Positions 1 to 8,317 of a stretch of DNA of 64,000 bases are shown piece after piece (within the stretch, counting starts at the first letter, position 1; each line of letters starts with the position of its first letter). This DNA is from Paenibacillus sp. J2TS4 (GTDB taxonomy: Bacteria > Bacillota > Bacilli > Paenibacillales > NBRC-103111), in contig NZ_BOSH01000003.1 in assembly GCF_018403245.1 (NCBI RefSeq), forward strand, positions 496,001 through 560,000, given 5' to 3'. The notes below the pieces were generated by a model. The model did no database searches. It saw nothing but the letters and a program-made list of their open reading frames with translations, and was not told the DNA's origin. A program made the translations under genes and the position numbers.

Positions 1-342
1 GATCTTCTCGGCATGTCTCGGAAACCAAAGAACACCCTCTATTTGGGGATGAACAGCTAGAAAATCACCGTCTATCGAAGTGCCGATGCTCACGCATTGT
101 CTGATTTGAGCCTGTGTAACGGGACACTCCTCATCATGCAGCCAGAAATCATATTCGGCAAATGGCTGCAAAACCTCCGAATCGGGCCGCGTAACGTTAA
201 CCCAGCCGCAATAAGTCCCCTCGCCATATTGGGTCAAAAAGAATCTATAGGATGGGGGAAGTTGCGTCCCCGTCTCTCTCTGAATAACGTCAAGCTCAAT
301 AGCAGGCACCTGAATCCTCTTATCCGATACGATGTACATCAT
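1..342 (-). CDS. SUKH-family (SMI1/KNR4) protein, 3' end beyond window
   Basis: The frame is open from an ATG at 342 to the window edge (114 codons, no stop), so the C-terminus is missing. AGAGGTGG lies just upstream. Seen: GTQLPPSYRFFLTQYGEG at residues 25-42, the usual start of the SMI1/KNR4 fold, then a conserved Trp-rich stretch and SIGTSIDGDFLAVHP near residue 85. In bacteria this superfamily (SUKH) often supplies immunity proteins for polymorphic or contact-dependent toxins, but many members stand alone, and no toxin is visible here. Its place next to a CRISPR-Cas locus fits an accessory defence region. Family assignment is fairly sure; an immunity role is inference. Confidence 0.7.
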   Translation of the reverse strand, partial: MMYIVSDKRIQVPAIELDVIQRETGTQLPPSYRFFLTQYGEGTYCGWVNVTRPDSEVLQPFAEYDFWLHDEECPVTQAQIRQCVSIGTSIDGDFLAVHPQIEGVLWFPRHAEKI

Positions 343-387
343 GATCCACCTCTTTATGTTCAGCATTCCGCTTCGTTGTCCACACAT

Positions 388-558
388 TTAAAGATGTTTC
401 TTTATTGTTTCTACTCCAATTTCGATTTTGTTGTTGAAGCCTTCCAGGGCTAGAGTTTCTGCTCGAAGATTCATACTACTGATTCGCCGTTCCCCTTGCT
501 TTTCCTGTCCACAAATATGGCGATCTGTTGAAATGTCCAGTCCTGATGCATGAATCAT
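388..558 (-). CDS. possible small ORF (56 aa), unknown
   Basis: A 56-residue frame ends 45 bp before the SUKH start on the same strand. Its end, MNLRAETLALEGF and onward, looks protein-like and hydrophilic. There is no convincing ribosome site before the ATG, and the frame stays open upstream without another ATG, so it may be the remnant of a longer gene. I recognise no family. The rest of 343-740 (about 400 bp before cas3) shows no other gene. Confidence 0.2.
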   Translation of the reverse strand: MIHASGLDISTDRHICGQEKQGERRISSMNLRAETLALEGFNNKIEIGVETIKKHL

Positions 559-740
559 TAGTGAAAGTATGGAGAATCTGTAATATTTAGGTATTAAATG
601 AAGGATAAAGGAGAAATTTGGAGAATTATCCTAGGAATAGGGTCTCTTGGCCTATTTTATATCATGCTGAAATCCTGTTTTTATCTAGTATAGGCTGCGG
701 GTCTAAGGAACTGTTCTGGTATGTTAAAAGGAGGAAGACC

Positions 741-3175
741 GTGAGTTATATTGCACATATTCGTGAAAGAGATGGAGCAATTCAGACGGTACAAGAACAT
801 TTGGATGAGGTATCGAAGCTAAGCGCAAGGCTTGGGGACAAGATAGGTGTACGACATTTGGCAGGACTTGCCGGTTGTTACATGATTTGGGCAAGAACAG
901 CGAAGCTTTTAAAAATTACATCCAGGAAGCTGTTGCTAATCCGAATAATCCGCCCCGAAGGGGGAGCGTGGATCATTCAACTGCAGGAGGCAAACTCATC
1001 TATCAATTATTTCACGAAGGGGATAGCTCTGCGCTTGATCAACTGACAGCGGAGTGGATCAGCATGTGTATTCTTTCGCATCATGGCGGATTAAGGGATT
1101 TTATTTCCCCCGATATAGCCTCACCTTATTTAGAACGCGTTAAGTTTAAGGAAATTCCGGAATTTGAGCATGCTGTAGCGACTTTTTTCAAGCAACAGAT
1201 CGGGTGGGATGAACTGGAGAACTATTTTAATCAGGCTGCGCGTGAGGTGGAAGCGATTGTAACGCAGAGGCAGCAGCAGAAGCTGCAAGTCATTACGTTC
1301 TCTTTTATCCTAAAGTACATATTTAGCTGTTTAATCGATGCGGATCGAACCAATACTCGAATATTCGAGGAGGAAAATGAGGAACCGCCGGAGTCTCCTA
1401 TGAACAGCACTGTTTTATTCAAGAAATGTTATGCTGCATTAATGGATAAGATAGATTCCTATCGTACCGGGGAGGATGCCCATCACCCGATAAACCTTCT
1501 TCGCAGCAAGATGTCGGATCAATGTGAAGCAGCGGCTTATAAGCCGCCGGGAATGTACACTCTGTCTATCCCGACCGGGGGCGGCAAAACTTTGGCGAGT
1601 TTACGATATGCTCTCAAGCACGCCATTGAATATGGGAAAGAACGAATTATCTACATCGTTCCGTACACAACGATAATTGAACAAAATGCAGAAGATATCA
1701 GAAAGATCCTCGGAAACGAAATTCATATTCTGGAGCATCATTCGAACGTAATTGAAGAGCAAGAAGAAGAGGAAGAAGCATACGATCAGAACAAGAAGAA
1801 ACTAAAATTGGCCAAAGATAATTGGGACAATCCTATTATTTTTACGACTATGGTGCAATTCCTGAACGTATTCTTCGCAAGAGGGACCCGAAATGTACGG
1901 CGATTACATAATCTCGCTAACTCGGTTCTCATATTTGATGAAGTTCAGTCGGTTCCTGTCCAATGCATTTCCTTATTTAATGAAGCGCTCAACTTCCTTA
2001 GTCATTACGGCCGCTCGAGCATTGTGCTATGTACAGCTACCCAGCCGGCGCTGGACTTTGTGGAGAATAAACTGAAAATTCCAACCGACGCGGAAATCAT
2101 TCAAGACCTGGAGCTCGTCACGGATTGTTTTAAAAGAGTAAAGATTGTGGATAACACCACTCCTGACGGATATAATGCGAATGAATTGAAAGCGCTCATC
2201 CTGACGGAAATGGAGAAGGTTGACAGTCTGCTGGTAATTCTCAATACGAAACAGGCAGTGCGCAAACTGTACACGCAATTAAATGACAAAGCTGAACGGG
2301 AACATCATCGGTATGAAATGTTTCATCTAAGTACGGGCATGTGCCCGGCCCATCGGAAGGAGATTCTCGAAGAAGTACGGAAAAATCTTGCAACGGGGGG
2401 CAGAAGAGTTATTTGTGTAAGCACGCAATTGATTGAGGCGGGTGTGGACATTAGCTTTCAATGTGTGGTTCGTTCGTTGGCGGGGCTGGATTCAATTGCC
2501 CAGGCGGCTGGAAGGTGTAATCGGCATGGCAAGGATGAGATCCGTAACGTCTATGTCATTAAGTCTGCGGATGAACAGTTGTCCAAACTGAAGGAAATAA
2601 GAATAGGGGCTGAGAAATCAGCGCGCATTTTGGATGAGTTTGAGCGCAAGCCGGATGAATTTGGCAACGACTTATTATCCCCTGAAGCGATGACGAAGTA
2701 CTTCGAGTACTATTATACAGAAATTAAATATGACCTGAATTACCGGCTACCGGTCATTAATCAAGAGGCGTTTAAATTGCTTAGTTTAAATGAAGATAAT
2801 GTCACTGCGCTGCAGCGTAAATCCGGAATGAACACACGGCTTATTAGCAAACAGTCCTTTGCTGCTGTGGAGAGATATTTTGAGGTTATTGATCAGCCGA
2901 CAACTTCGGTACTCGTCCCATTCAACGATGAGGCGAATGAGATCATAGCCGACTTAAATGGAGAATTGGATAGCGAGCAGCTTACTTCTTTACTTAGAAG
3001 AGCCCAACAATATGTCATTAATATTTATACCCATGAACTCAAGCAATTGGATCAAGATAATAATATTAAATTACTGCTCCATGGCAATGTTTATGCATTG
3101 AAGGAAGTAGCGTATTCGAAAGAGATGGGGCTTGATCTCGAGGGGGAAGCCGGTTGGTCGTTGGAAATCATGTGA
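741..3175 (+). pseudogene. cas3: cas3 (type I-C), frameshifted in the HD domain
   Basis: Cas3 is the nuclease-helicase that degrades DNA recruited by Cascade. Translation begins at GTG 741 behind AAAGGAGG (727-734) and reads HIRERDGAIQTVQEHL to HLAGLAG. The frame then breaks at 873-877, where GGTTG stands in place of an expected GGTTTG. Restoring one T gives LAGLLHDLGK and continues in the second frame to 3175, about 811 aa in all, a normal I-C Cas3 length. Helicase motifs are intact in the downstream part: Walker A SIPTGGGKT, DEVQ, CTATQP, STQLIEAGVDISF and QAAGRCNRHG. A TTG at 875 could start a product lacking the first 45 residues. The lesion may be real or a sequencing error; no slippery heptamer is present to suggest programmed frameshifting. 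Confidence 0.9.
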
Positions 3176-3306
3176 TAAAAAACGGACCCAATAGAAATGG
3201 TATAATTTTCAATCTATGCTTAAAGCGATGATTTTAATTAAGCATATTAATCTATTTAAATAAAAAGATACTAACATATGGACTTTCTTTTACAGGAGGT
3301 GTTCCT

Positions 3307-4026
3307 TTGCGAAATCAGATTGAATTTGAAGTTTACGGAAACTATGCGCTATTTACCGACCCCTTGACCAAGATTGGCGGGGAGAAGATGTCCTACCAGA
3401 TTCCAACCTACCAGAGCTTGAAAGGGATTGTAGAATCCATTTACTGGAAACCCACACTTATATGGTATATTGATGAAATTCGAGTTATGAACCCGATCCA
3501 AACCGAGTCGAAAGGAATTCGCCCGATTGAATACAGTGGAGGAAACACGTTAGCGTATTACACTTATTTACGCAATGTTCGCTATCAGGTAAGGGCTCAT
3601 TTCGAGTTTAATCTTAATCGTGAAGAATTAGAATACGATCGGAACGAACACAAGCATCATAACATTGCCAAAAGAGCTGTGGCTGCTGGAGGAAGAAGAG
3701 ATATCTTTCTAGGGGCGAGGGAATGTCAAGGATACGTTGATCCTGCTGTTTATGGCGAAGGAGAGGGCTTCTACGATCATTATGAGGGAGAAATCAGCTT
3801 CGGCGTTATGGTGCATGGTTTAAATTATCCCGATGAAACGGGGAAGAACATGCTGGAAACTCGCTTATGGCAGCCGGTGATGAGGCAGGGCGTCATTCAA
3901 TTTATTCGTCCCGAGGAATGTACGTTAGTCCGTCCGATTGGGGAAATGTCGCCGAAAGCATTCGATTCATCTAATCTACAGTCTGTTCACGTGTTACATC
4001 AAGAGATGTTTGCGGAAAAGGGGTGA
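3307..4026 (+). CDS. cas5c: Cas5c (Cas5d), pre-crRNA processing endoribonuclease
   Basis: In type I-C systems, which lack Cas6, Cas5c cleaves the repeat hairpin and stays on the 5' handle of the crRNA. The protein is 239 aa, the usual length, starting at TTG 3307 behind AGGAGGT (3294-3300). Tyr46 (in VESIYWKP) and Lys116-His117 (in EHKHHN) fall exactly at the positions of the Y46/K116/H117 triad known from the Bacillus halodurans enzyme, so it looks catalytically competent. It lies 131 bp after cas3 and 4 bp before the cas8c remnant. Unlike its neighbours it shows no damage. Without cas7 it cannot build a normal Cascade from this locus. Confidence 0.93.
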   Translation: MRNQIEFEVYGNYALFTDPLTKIGGEKMSYQIPTYQSLKGIVESIYWKPTLIWYIDEIRVMNPIQTESKGIRPIEYSGGNTLAYYTYLRNVRYQVRAHFEFNLNREELEYDRNEHKHHNIAKRAVAAGGRRDIFLGARECQGYVDPAVYGEGEGFYDHYEGEISFGVMVHGLNYPDETGKNMLETRLWQPVMRQGVIQFIRPEECTLVRPIGEMSPKAFDSSNLQSVHVLHQEMFAEKG

Positions 4027-4030
4027 TTAA

Positions 4031-5122
4031 GTGACTTGGCTGCGGCAACTATATCGAACGTATGAGAATAACGCTGAAGTGATCGGTGCATTTGAGAAAA
4101 AACATAACGATCAGGAATTTGCCCTTATTCCCGTGTCCCACACAACCCAACAAGCCCAGATTGAAGTTTTTTTGGACTCGGTCGGGAACTTCCTTTCTGC
4201 GAAGGTGGTGGACAAGAACGAGGCAAGCACCATAATCCCTTGTACAGAGGCTTCAAGCAGTCGAACGAGTGCACCTGTACCTCATCCGCTGCATGATAAG
4301 TTGATGTATGTAGCAGATGATTATTTTTTTAGCGGTACTATCAAGAAGACCAATCCCCACGAAGACTACCTAATACAGCTGAAAGCCTGGTGTGATTCGG
4401 AGTATGCTCACCCTAAAGTCAAGAGCGTATATGCCTATCTTAGCAAAGGGCGACTGGTTAAAGACCTGGTCGAGGCTAAAGTCTTGCATGTGGATGAGCA
4501 GAATCAATTCATCGAGAAATGCACCAAGGAACTGGAGGAACAGCATGGCTCTAGACCCGATATCTACAAAGCAGTGACATCCAATCAAAGCGATGCCTTT
4601 GTCCGGTTTGCCGTAAATGTTATCGGAGAACCAGAATCGAGACTTTGGCGAGACAAAACCGTGCATGAATCATTCATTCGATATTATGAAAGCACACTGC
4701 ATACCAAAGATTTATGCTACATCTCGGGGGAGGAACGTCCGTCTACCGAAAGGCATGCATCGCGAATCAGGCACGCGGCAGATATGGCCAAATTAATCTC
4801 CGCCAACGATACGGGCGGCTTTACGTTTCGCGGCCGTTTTAAACAAAGCAAAGATGCAGCCTCGATCAGCTATGAAGTATCTCAAAAGGCGCATAATGCT
4901 CTCAAATGGCTTGTGGACAAGCAAGGATATACGATTGACGGCAAGGTTTTCCTCGTATGGGGAACCGACAATCTGGAAGTTCCTGATCCGCACCTAGATA
5001 CGACATCCCTTCTTATTTACGATGAAGCCGAACAAGCGGTGGTCGGGGACCGGGCTCACCAAGCTTATGCCCATCAAGTCAGTCTGGCGATTGCGCCTAC
5101 ACGGGAGCAAGTCCGGCATTGA
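4031..5122 (+). pseudogene. cas8c: cas8c (csd1), C-terminus deleted
   Basis: Cas8c is the large Cascade subunit of type I-C. It starts at GTG 4031, with AAAGGGG inside the end of cas5c. Csd1-family landmarks are clear: GEPESRLWRDKTVHESFIRY near residue 200, then LCYISGE, MAKLISANDTGGFTFRGRF, and YEVSQKAHNALKWL followed by GKVFLVWG. Homology holds to about HQVSLAIA (residue 355), then eight unrelated residues and a stop at 5120-5122. Csd1 proteins usually run to roughly 550-630 aa, so about 200 or more residues are missing. The same bases just before the stop encode Cas1 in another frame, which places a deletion junction near 5090-5100. Confidence 0.88.
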
Positions 5123-5986
5123 TGGGGTGCTTGTGCCAAAAGAAATATTGCCCTGACTTTTATGACGAGAAATGGAAATTACTTGGCGAGAGAGAGTGGT
5201 GAAACAAGAGGAAATGTCGTTCTAAGAAAGGAACAATTCCGCATCTCTGATGATGAACAGAGAAGTGCAGCAACTGCAAGGAATTTCATTCTCGGTAAAA
5301 TATACAACAGCAAGTGGATCCTAGAACGCGCGACAAGAGATCATCCGCTTCGAGTCGATGTGCCTAAGATGAAGTCGGTTTCCACGTCGTTGTCCGAAAC
5401 TATGTTGATGGTTCGAGATGTAGACGATTTGGAGCGGTTGAGAGGGTTGGAGGGGAATGCGGCAGCGCAGTATTACTCTGTATTTAACGATCTCATTCTT
5501 CAGCAAACCGATCATTTCATTTTTAAAGGCAGAAATAAGCGGCCACCGCTAGATAATGTGAATGCTTTATTATCTTTTGCATATACATTGCTCGCAAATG
5601 ATTTAAAATCCGCGTTAGAAAATATCGGATTGGATCCATATGTAGGATTTCTGCATCGAGATCGCCCGGGAAGAGCCTCACTTGCTCTAGACATTATGGA
5701 GGAGTTACGGAGCGTTTATGCGGATCGTTTTGTTCTGTCTCTAATTAATAAGAAAACGATAAATCATAAAGGGTTCTATCGGAAGGAAAACGGTGCGGTC
5801 ATCATGGATGATGATACGAGAAGAAGCGTCTTGGCTGCATGGCAAGAAAGAAAGCAGGAGAACATTCATCACCCCTACTTAAATCAGAAAATGGCTTGGG
5901 GACTTGTCCCGCATGCCCAGGCCTTGCTGCTCGCGAGGTATATTAGAGGGGATTTGGATGAGTATCCTCCTTTCTTATGGAAATAA
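5095..5986 (+). pseudogene. cas1: cas1 (type I-C), N-terminus deleted and frameshifted
   Basis: Cas1 is the spacer-integration nuclease. Cas1-like sequence begins at 5095 as YTGASPALM, out of frame with the cas8c remnant it is fused to. An extra G in the GGGG run at 5124-5127 then shifts it into the frame reading GACAKRNIALTFMT. From there the frame is open to 5986; its first ATG (5162) gives 274 aa against about 340 for the family. The catalytic residues survive (Glu98 in LEGNAA, His165 in VGFLH, Asp177 in LALDIMEE, counted from ATG 5162), but about 50-65 N-terminal residues are gone. cas7 and cas4, which normally lie between cas8c and cas1, are absent. Adaptation activity is doubtful. Confidence 0.9.
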
Positions 5987-6023
5987 GTTCGTTGAATGAA
6001 ACCATATGGAGGTAGGTGACAAG

Positions 6024-6314
6024 TTGCTCGTTATCATTACTTATGATGTGAACACCACTACCAGCGAGGGCAGAAGAAGACTAAGACAGGTTTCGAAAAA
6101 ATGCTTAGATTATGCACAAAGGGTTCAAAACTCTGTATTTGAGTGCATCGTAGACTCAACGCAGTTCAGGAAGTTAAAATACGAATTAGAAGCATTAATC
6201 GATCCAAAGAAGGATAGCTTACGCTTCTATCAACTAGGTGACAATTATAAGCGAAAAGTTGAGCATGTCGGAACTAAAGAATCTTTTGATGTAGAAGGAA
6301 CACTGATTCTATAG
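6024..6314 (+). CDS. cas2: Cas2 (type I-C)
   Basis: Cas2 is the structural partner of Cas1 in spacer acquisition. I prefer TTG 6024 (96 aa, beginning LVIITYDVN), because GGAGGT lies at 6008-6013, ten bases before it. The ATG at 6006 overlaps that site and has none of its own, and 96 aa is the normal I-C Cas2 length. The ferredoxin-fold landmarks ITYDVNTTTSEGRRRLR, QNSVFECIVD and KDSLRFYQLG are all present with no damage. It ends three bases before the first leader copy. Confidence 0.92.
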   Translation: MLVIITYDVNTTTSEGRRRLRQVSKKCLDYAQRVQNSVFECIVDSTQFRKLKYELEALIDPKKDSLRFYQLGDNYKRKVEHVGTKESFDVEGTLIL

Positions 6315-6316
6315 GT

Positions 6317-6481
6317 GCGAATGGGAAGCTCACATAAAATCCCTAGGGGATTCGCACCGGCGTAACGACGCGGGTTTCGGGATTTTACGAAGAAAAATGA
6401 CCAGTTACAGTGCTTGAAAAATGGTGGTTCGCACTTTTGAGCTTGCGAACCCTTGTGGTATGCTGGGTTTAAGAACCCGCA
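6317..6481 (+). promoter_or_regulatory. CRISPR leader, copy 1
   Basis: About 165 bp between cas2 and the first repeat. Nearly the same sequence recurs before each of the two other arrays, running from GCGAA through a GGATTCGCACCGGCGTAACG-like segment to TTTAAGAACCCGCA next to the repeat. In CRISPR loci this side holds the array promoter and the integration signal. Confidence 0.8.
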
Positions 6482-6720
6482 GTCGCACTCTACGTGAGTG
6501 CGTGGATTGAAATATCCGAAATTCGAGAAGAAAGAATTACACATGCTAGGTCGCACTCTACGTGAGTGCGTGGATTGAAATACTATAAGAGAATATAACA
6601 TGTATTATAAAAAAAAGCGTCGCACTCTACGTGAGTGCGTGGATTGAAATCAAACACTTAAAGCAAAGCCAATTGCTGTAATGTTCATGTCGCACTCTAC
6701 GTGAGTGCGTGGATTGAAAC
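6482..6720 (+). CRISPR. CRISPR array 1: 4 repeats, 3 spacers
   Basis: Repeats of 32 nt start at 6482, 6550, 6619 and 6689, with spacers of 36, 37 and 38 nt. The repeat is GTC, a GCACTC...GAGTGC stem around TACGT, then GTGGATTGAAAT, the type I-C pattern. The last repeat ends in C instead of T. Transcription is expected on the plus strand from the leader at 6317-6481. Confidence 0.97.
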
Positions 6721-6761
6721 TCGGGTAGCATTTATGATATTTCCATACGTGAGGATTATAA

Positions 6762-6926
6762 TGCGAACCCCAAGCTCACATGAAAACCCCGGGAGATTCG
6801 CACTGGCGTAACGACGCGAGTATCAGCGATTTTACGAAAAAAATGACCAGATACAGAGCTTGAAATTGGAGGTTCGCACTTTTGAGCCTGTGAGCCTTTG
6901 TGGTAAGCTGGGTTTAAGAACCCGCA
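6762..6926 (+). promoter_or_regulatory. CRISPR leader, copy 2
   Basis: A second, clearly homologous copy of the 165-bp leader. It begins 41 bp after the last repeat of array 1 and abuts the single repeat at 6927. It preserves the GGGTTTAAGAACCCGCA end exactly. Confidence 0.8.
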
Positions 6927-7250
6927 GTCGCTCCTTATGTAGGAGCGTGGATTGAAATCTCCAATTATATTATGTTCTATCTAATAATCAGTGCTTGATT
7001 TTCTTCGCCGCCAAACAGACTGGATTTTATACAGCTAAATAAGTCAGATCAGACGATTTTTGGCAATCCAACTGGAAATCATACAGCTAATTTGGTCCCA
7101 ATCTACCCATTCCCTCTTTATCCCTATTTCTAACGGTAGGTTTTACATTTAGTCCGGAAATCTAGCGAGCTTTAGCGAGAATTAACTGCATCAATTACAT
7201 TTAGTCGGACAAGGATTATTTGGAGGGCCCGTCTGTGCGTGGATTGAAAA
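6927..7250 (+). CRISPR. CRISPR array 2 remnant, interrupted by a dispersed repeat
   Basis: One full 32-nt repeat lies at 6927-6958, with stem GCTCCT...AGGAGC around TATGT and the same GTGGATTGAAAT end. About 27 bp of spacer-like sequence follow, then the dispersed element at 6986-7229, then a truncated repeat end GTGCGTGGATTGAAA at 7235-7249. The array therefore appears to have been invaded and partly deleted. The half-repeat matches array 1 (GAGTGC stem end) better than array 2 (AGGAGC). Confidence 0.8.
6986..7229. repeat. dispersed ~244-bp non-coding element, copy A
   Basis: This segment aligns by eye with 44098-44338 over its whole length at roughly 90% identity, in the same orientation, from AATCAGTGCTTGATTTTCTT to GGAGGGCC. 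Inside are four diverged units: TTTTATACAGCTAAATAAG, AATCATACAGCTAATTTGG, GTTTTACATTTAGTCCGG and AATTACATTTAGTCGG, spaced about 52-63 bp apart. No coding frame or clear terminal inverted repeat is seen. It sits inside CRISPR array 2, so it moved or was copied there after the array existed. Confidence 0.85.
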
Positions 7251-7299
7251 ACAGCATGGGATTTATAATTTCATGGCGTTTTCCACAACGCGAGGGAAG

Positions 7300-7465
7300 T
7301 GCGAACCCCAAGCTAACATGAAACCCCCGGGAGATTCGCACCGCCCTAATGACGCGGGTTTTCGGGTTTTTAAAGGAAAAAACGACCTAATATGGCACTC
7401 GAAAATGGCGATTCGCACTTTCGGGCTCGTGAGCCCTTGTGGTATGCTGGGTTCGAGACCCCGCA
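7300..7465 (+). promoter_or_regulatory. CRISPR leader, copy 3
   Basis: Third copy of the leader, 166 bp, directly before array 3. It is more diverged than copies 1 and 2 (for example GGGTTCGAGACCCCGCA against GGGTTTAAGAACCCGCA at its end), yet that terminal palindrome-like block keeps its complementarity. Confidence 0.8.
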
Positions 7466-7968
7466 GTCGCATCCTACATGGATGCGTGGATTGAAATAGA
7501 TTTCGATCGATGGTAACGTCGAAGAATGGACTCCGTCGCATCCTACATGGATGCGTGGATTGAAATCGACACCGTTTCATGAGGGGTCACGAAATCTATA
7601 TCGTCGCATCCTACATGGATGCGTGGATTGAAATTTTAGCTAACTGAATAGCTTACTCCGAGTATATTGTCGCATCCTACATGGATGCGTGGATTGAAAT
7701 TGTACAGCGTGATTGCTGTGACCAGTTCGACTAACGTCGCATCCTACATGGATGCGTGGATTGAAATTGTACAGCGTGATTGCTGTGACCAGTTCGACTA
7801 ACGTCGCATCCTACATGGATGCGTGGATTGAAATTTCAATTGGTTGTTGAACTTCCGAGGCCCTACAGGCTCGTCGCATCCTACATGGATGCGTGGATTG
7901 AATTGGGGTCTGCCACCAGTTGGGTCCCGATTTGTAGTCGCTCCATATGTGGTAGCGAGGATTGAAAT
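7466..7968 (+). CRISPR. CRISPR array 3: 7 good repeats plus one diverged repeat
   Basis: Repeats start at 7466, 7535, 7603, 7669, 7736, 7803 and 7873, with spacers of 37, 36, 34, 35, 35 and 38 nt. The stem is GCATCC...GGATGC around TACAT, with the same flanks as arrays 1 and 2. The repeat at 7873 ends GAATT rather than GAAAT. A diverged repeat at 7937-7968 has a GCTCCA...TGGTAGC stem and GAGGATTGAAAT. The spacers at 7701-7735 and 7768-7802 are identical, so a repeat-spacer unit was duplicated. Confidence 0.97.
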
Positions 7969-8000
7969 CTGGAAATTAACGAAGGGTTGGACTAGATTTT

Positions 8001-8146
8001 GTGCCGCCCCTTACGTGCGAGGATACGGAACGATATTCATTTACGATAAATCATCGATACTTGGGACACTTTCGGTCATGAGTATCCTGGTGTATGCTGG
8101 ATTTGGGTCTTACTGTAGCTATCCGTGTGAGTGTGCGGACTGCAAC
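8001..8146 (+). repeat. degenerate CRISPR repeats at the leader-distal end
   Basis: Two further repeat-like blocks follow array 3: about 8001-8031 (GTGCCGCCCCTTACGTGCG then AGGATACGGAAC) and 8115-8146 (GTAGCTATCCGTGTGAGTG then TGCGGACTGCAAC). They retain the outline of the repeat but not its stem. This is the expected leader-distal decay of an old array. Confidence 0.55.
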
Positions 8147-8317
8147 AATTGGGACTTAAGGGATGGATTCCCACTTCTACCCATTGTGATACAATAAATA
8201 AGCTGAGGTTCACTAAACTATCCTGAACCTGGCGGTAAAGGCCAGCTAGAGTTGGGAGGGGATAGAAGATTCGAGAATTAAACAGAAATCCACTATCCAC
8301 TAGGAGAGGAGATAAAG

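Noticed and set aside
97..453. 118-codon plus-strand frame
   Set aside because: It mirrors the SUKH gene on the minus strand, has no ribosome site, and its translation lacks any family pattern.
618..740. Upstream extension of the cas3 first frame
   Set aside because: Cas3 homology begins only at VSYIAHIRE, and AAAGGAGG lies just before GTG 741.
868..880. Programmed -1 frameshifting in cas3
   Set aside because: No X-XXY-YYZ slippery heptamer is present at the junction, and other genes of the operon are clearly damaged.
7273..7580. Open frames across leader 3 and CRISPR array 3 on both strands
   Set aside because: They translate repeats and spacers; repeated peptide blocks follow the 32-nt unit.
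7844..8197. 117-codon frame over the end of array 3
   Set aside because: It covers degenerate repeats and spacers and shows no protein family.
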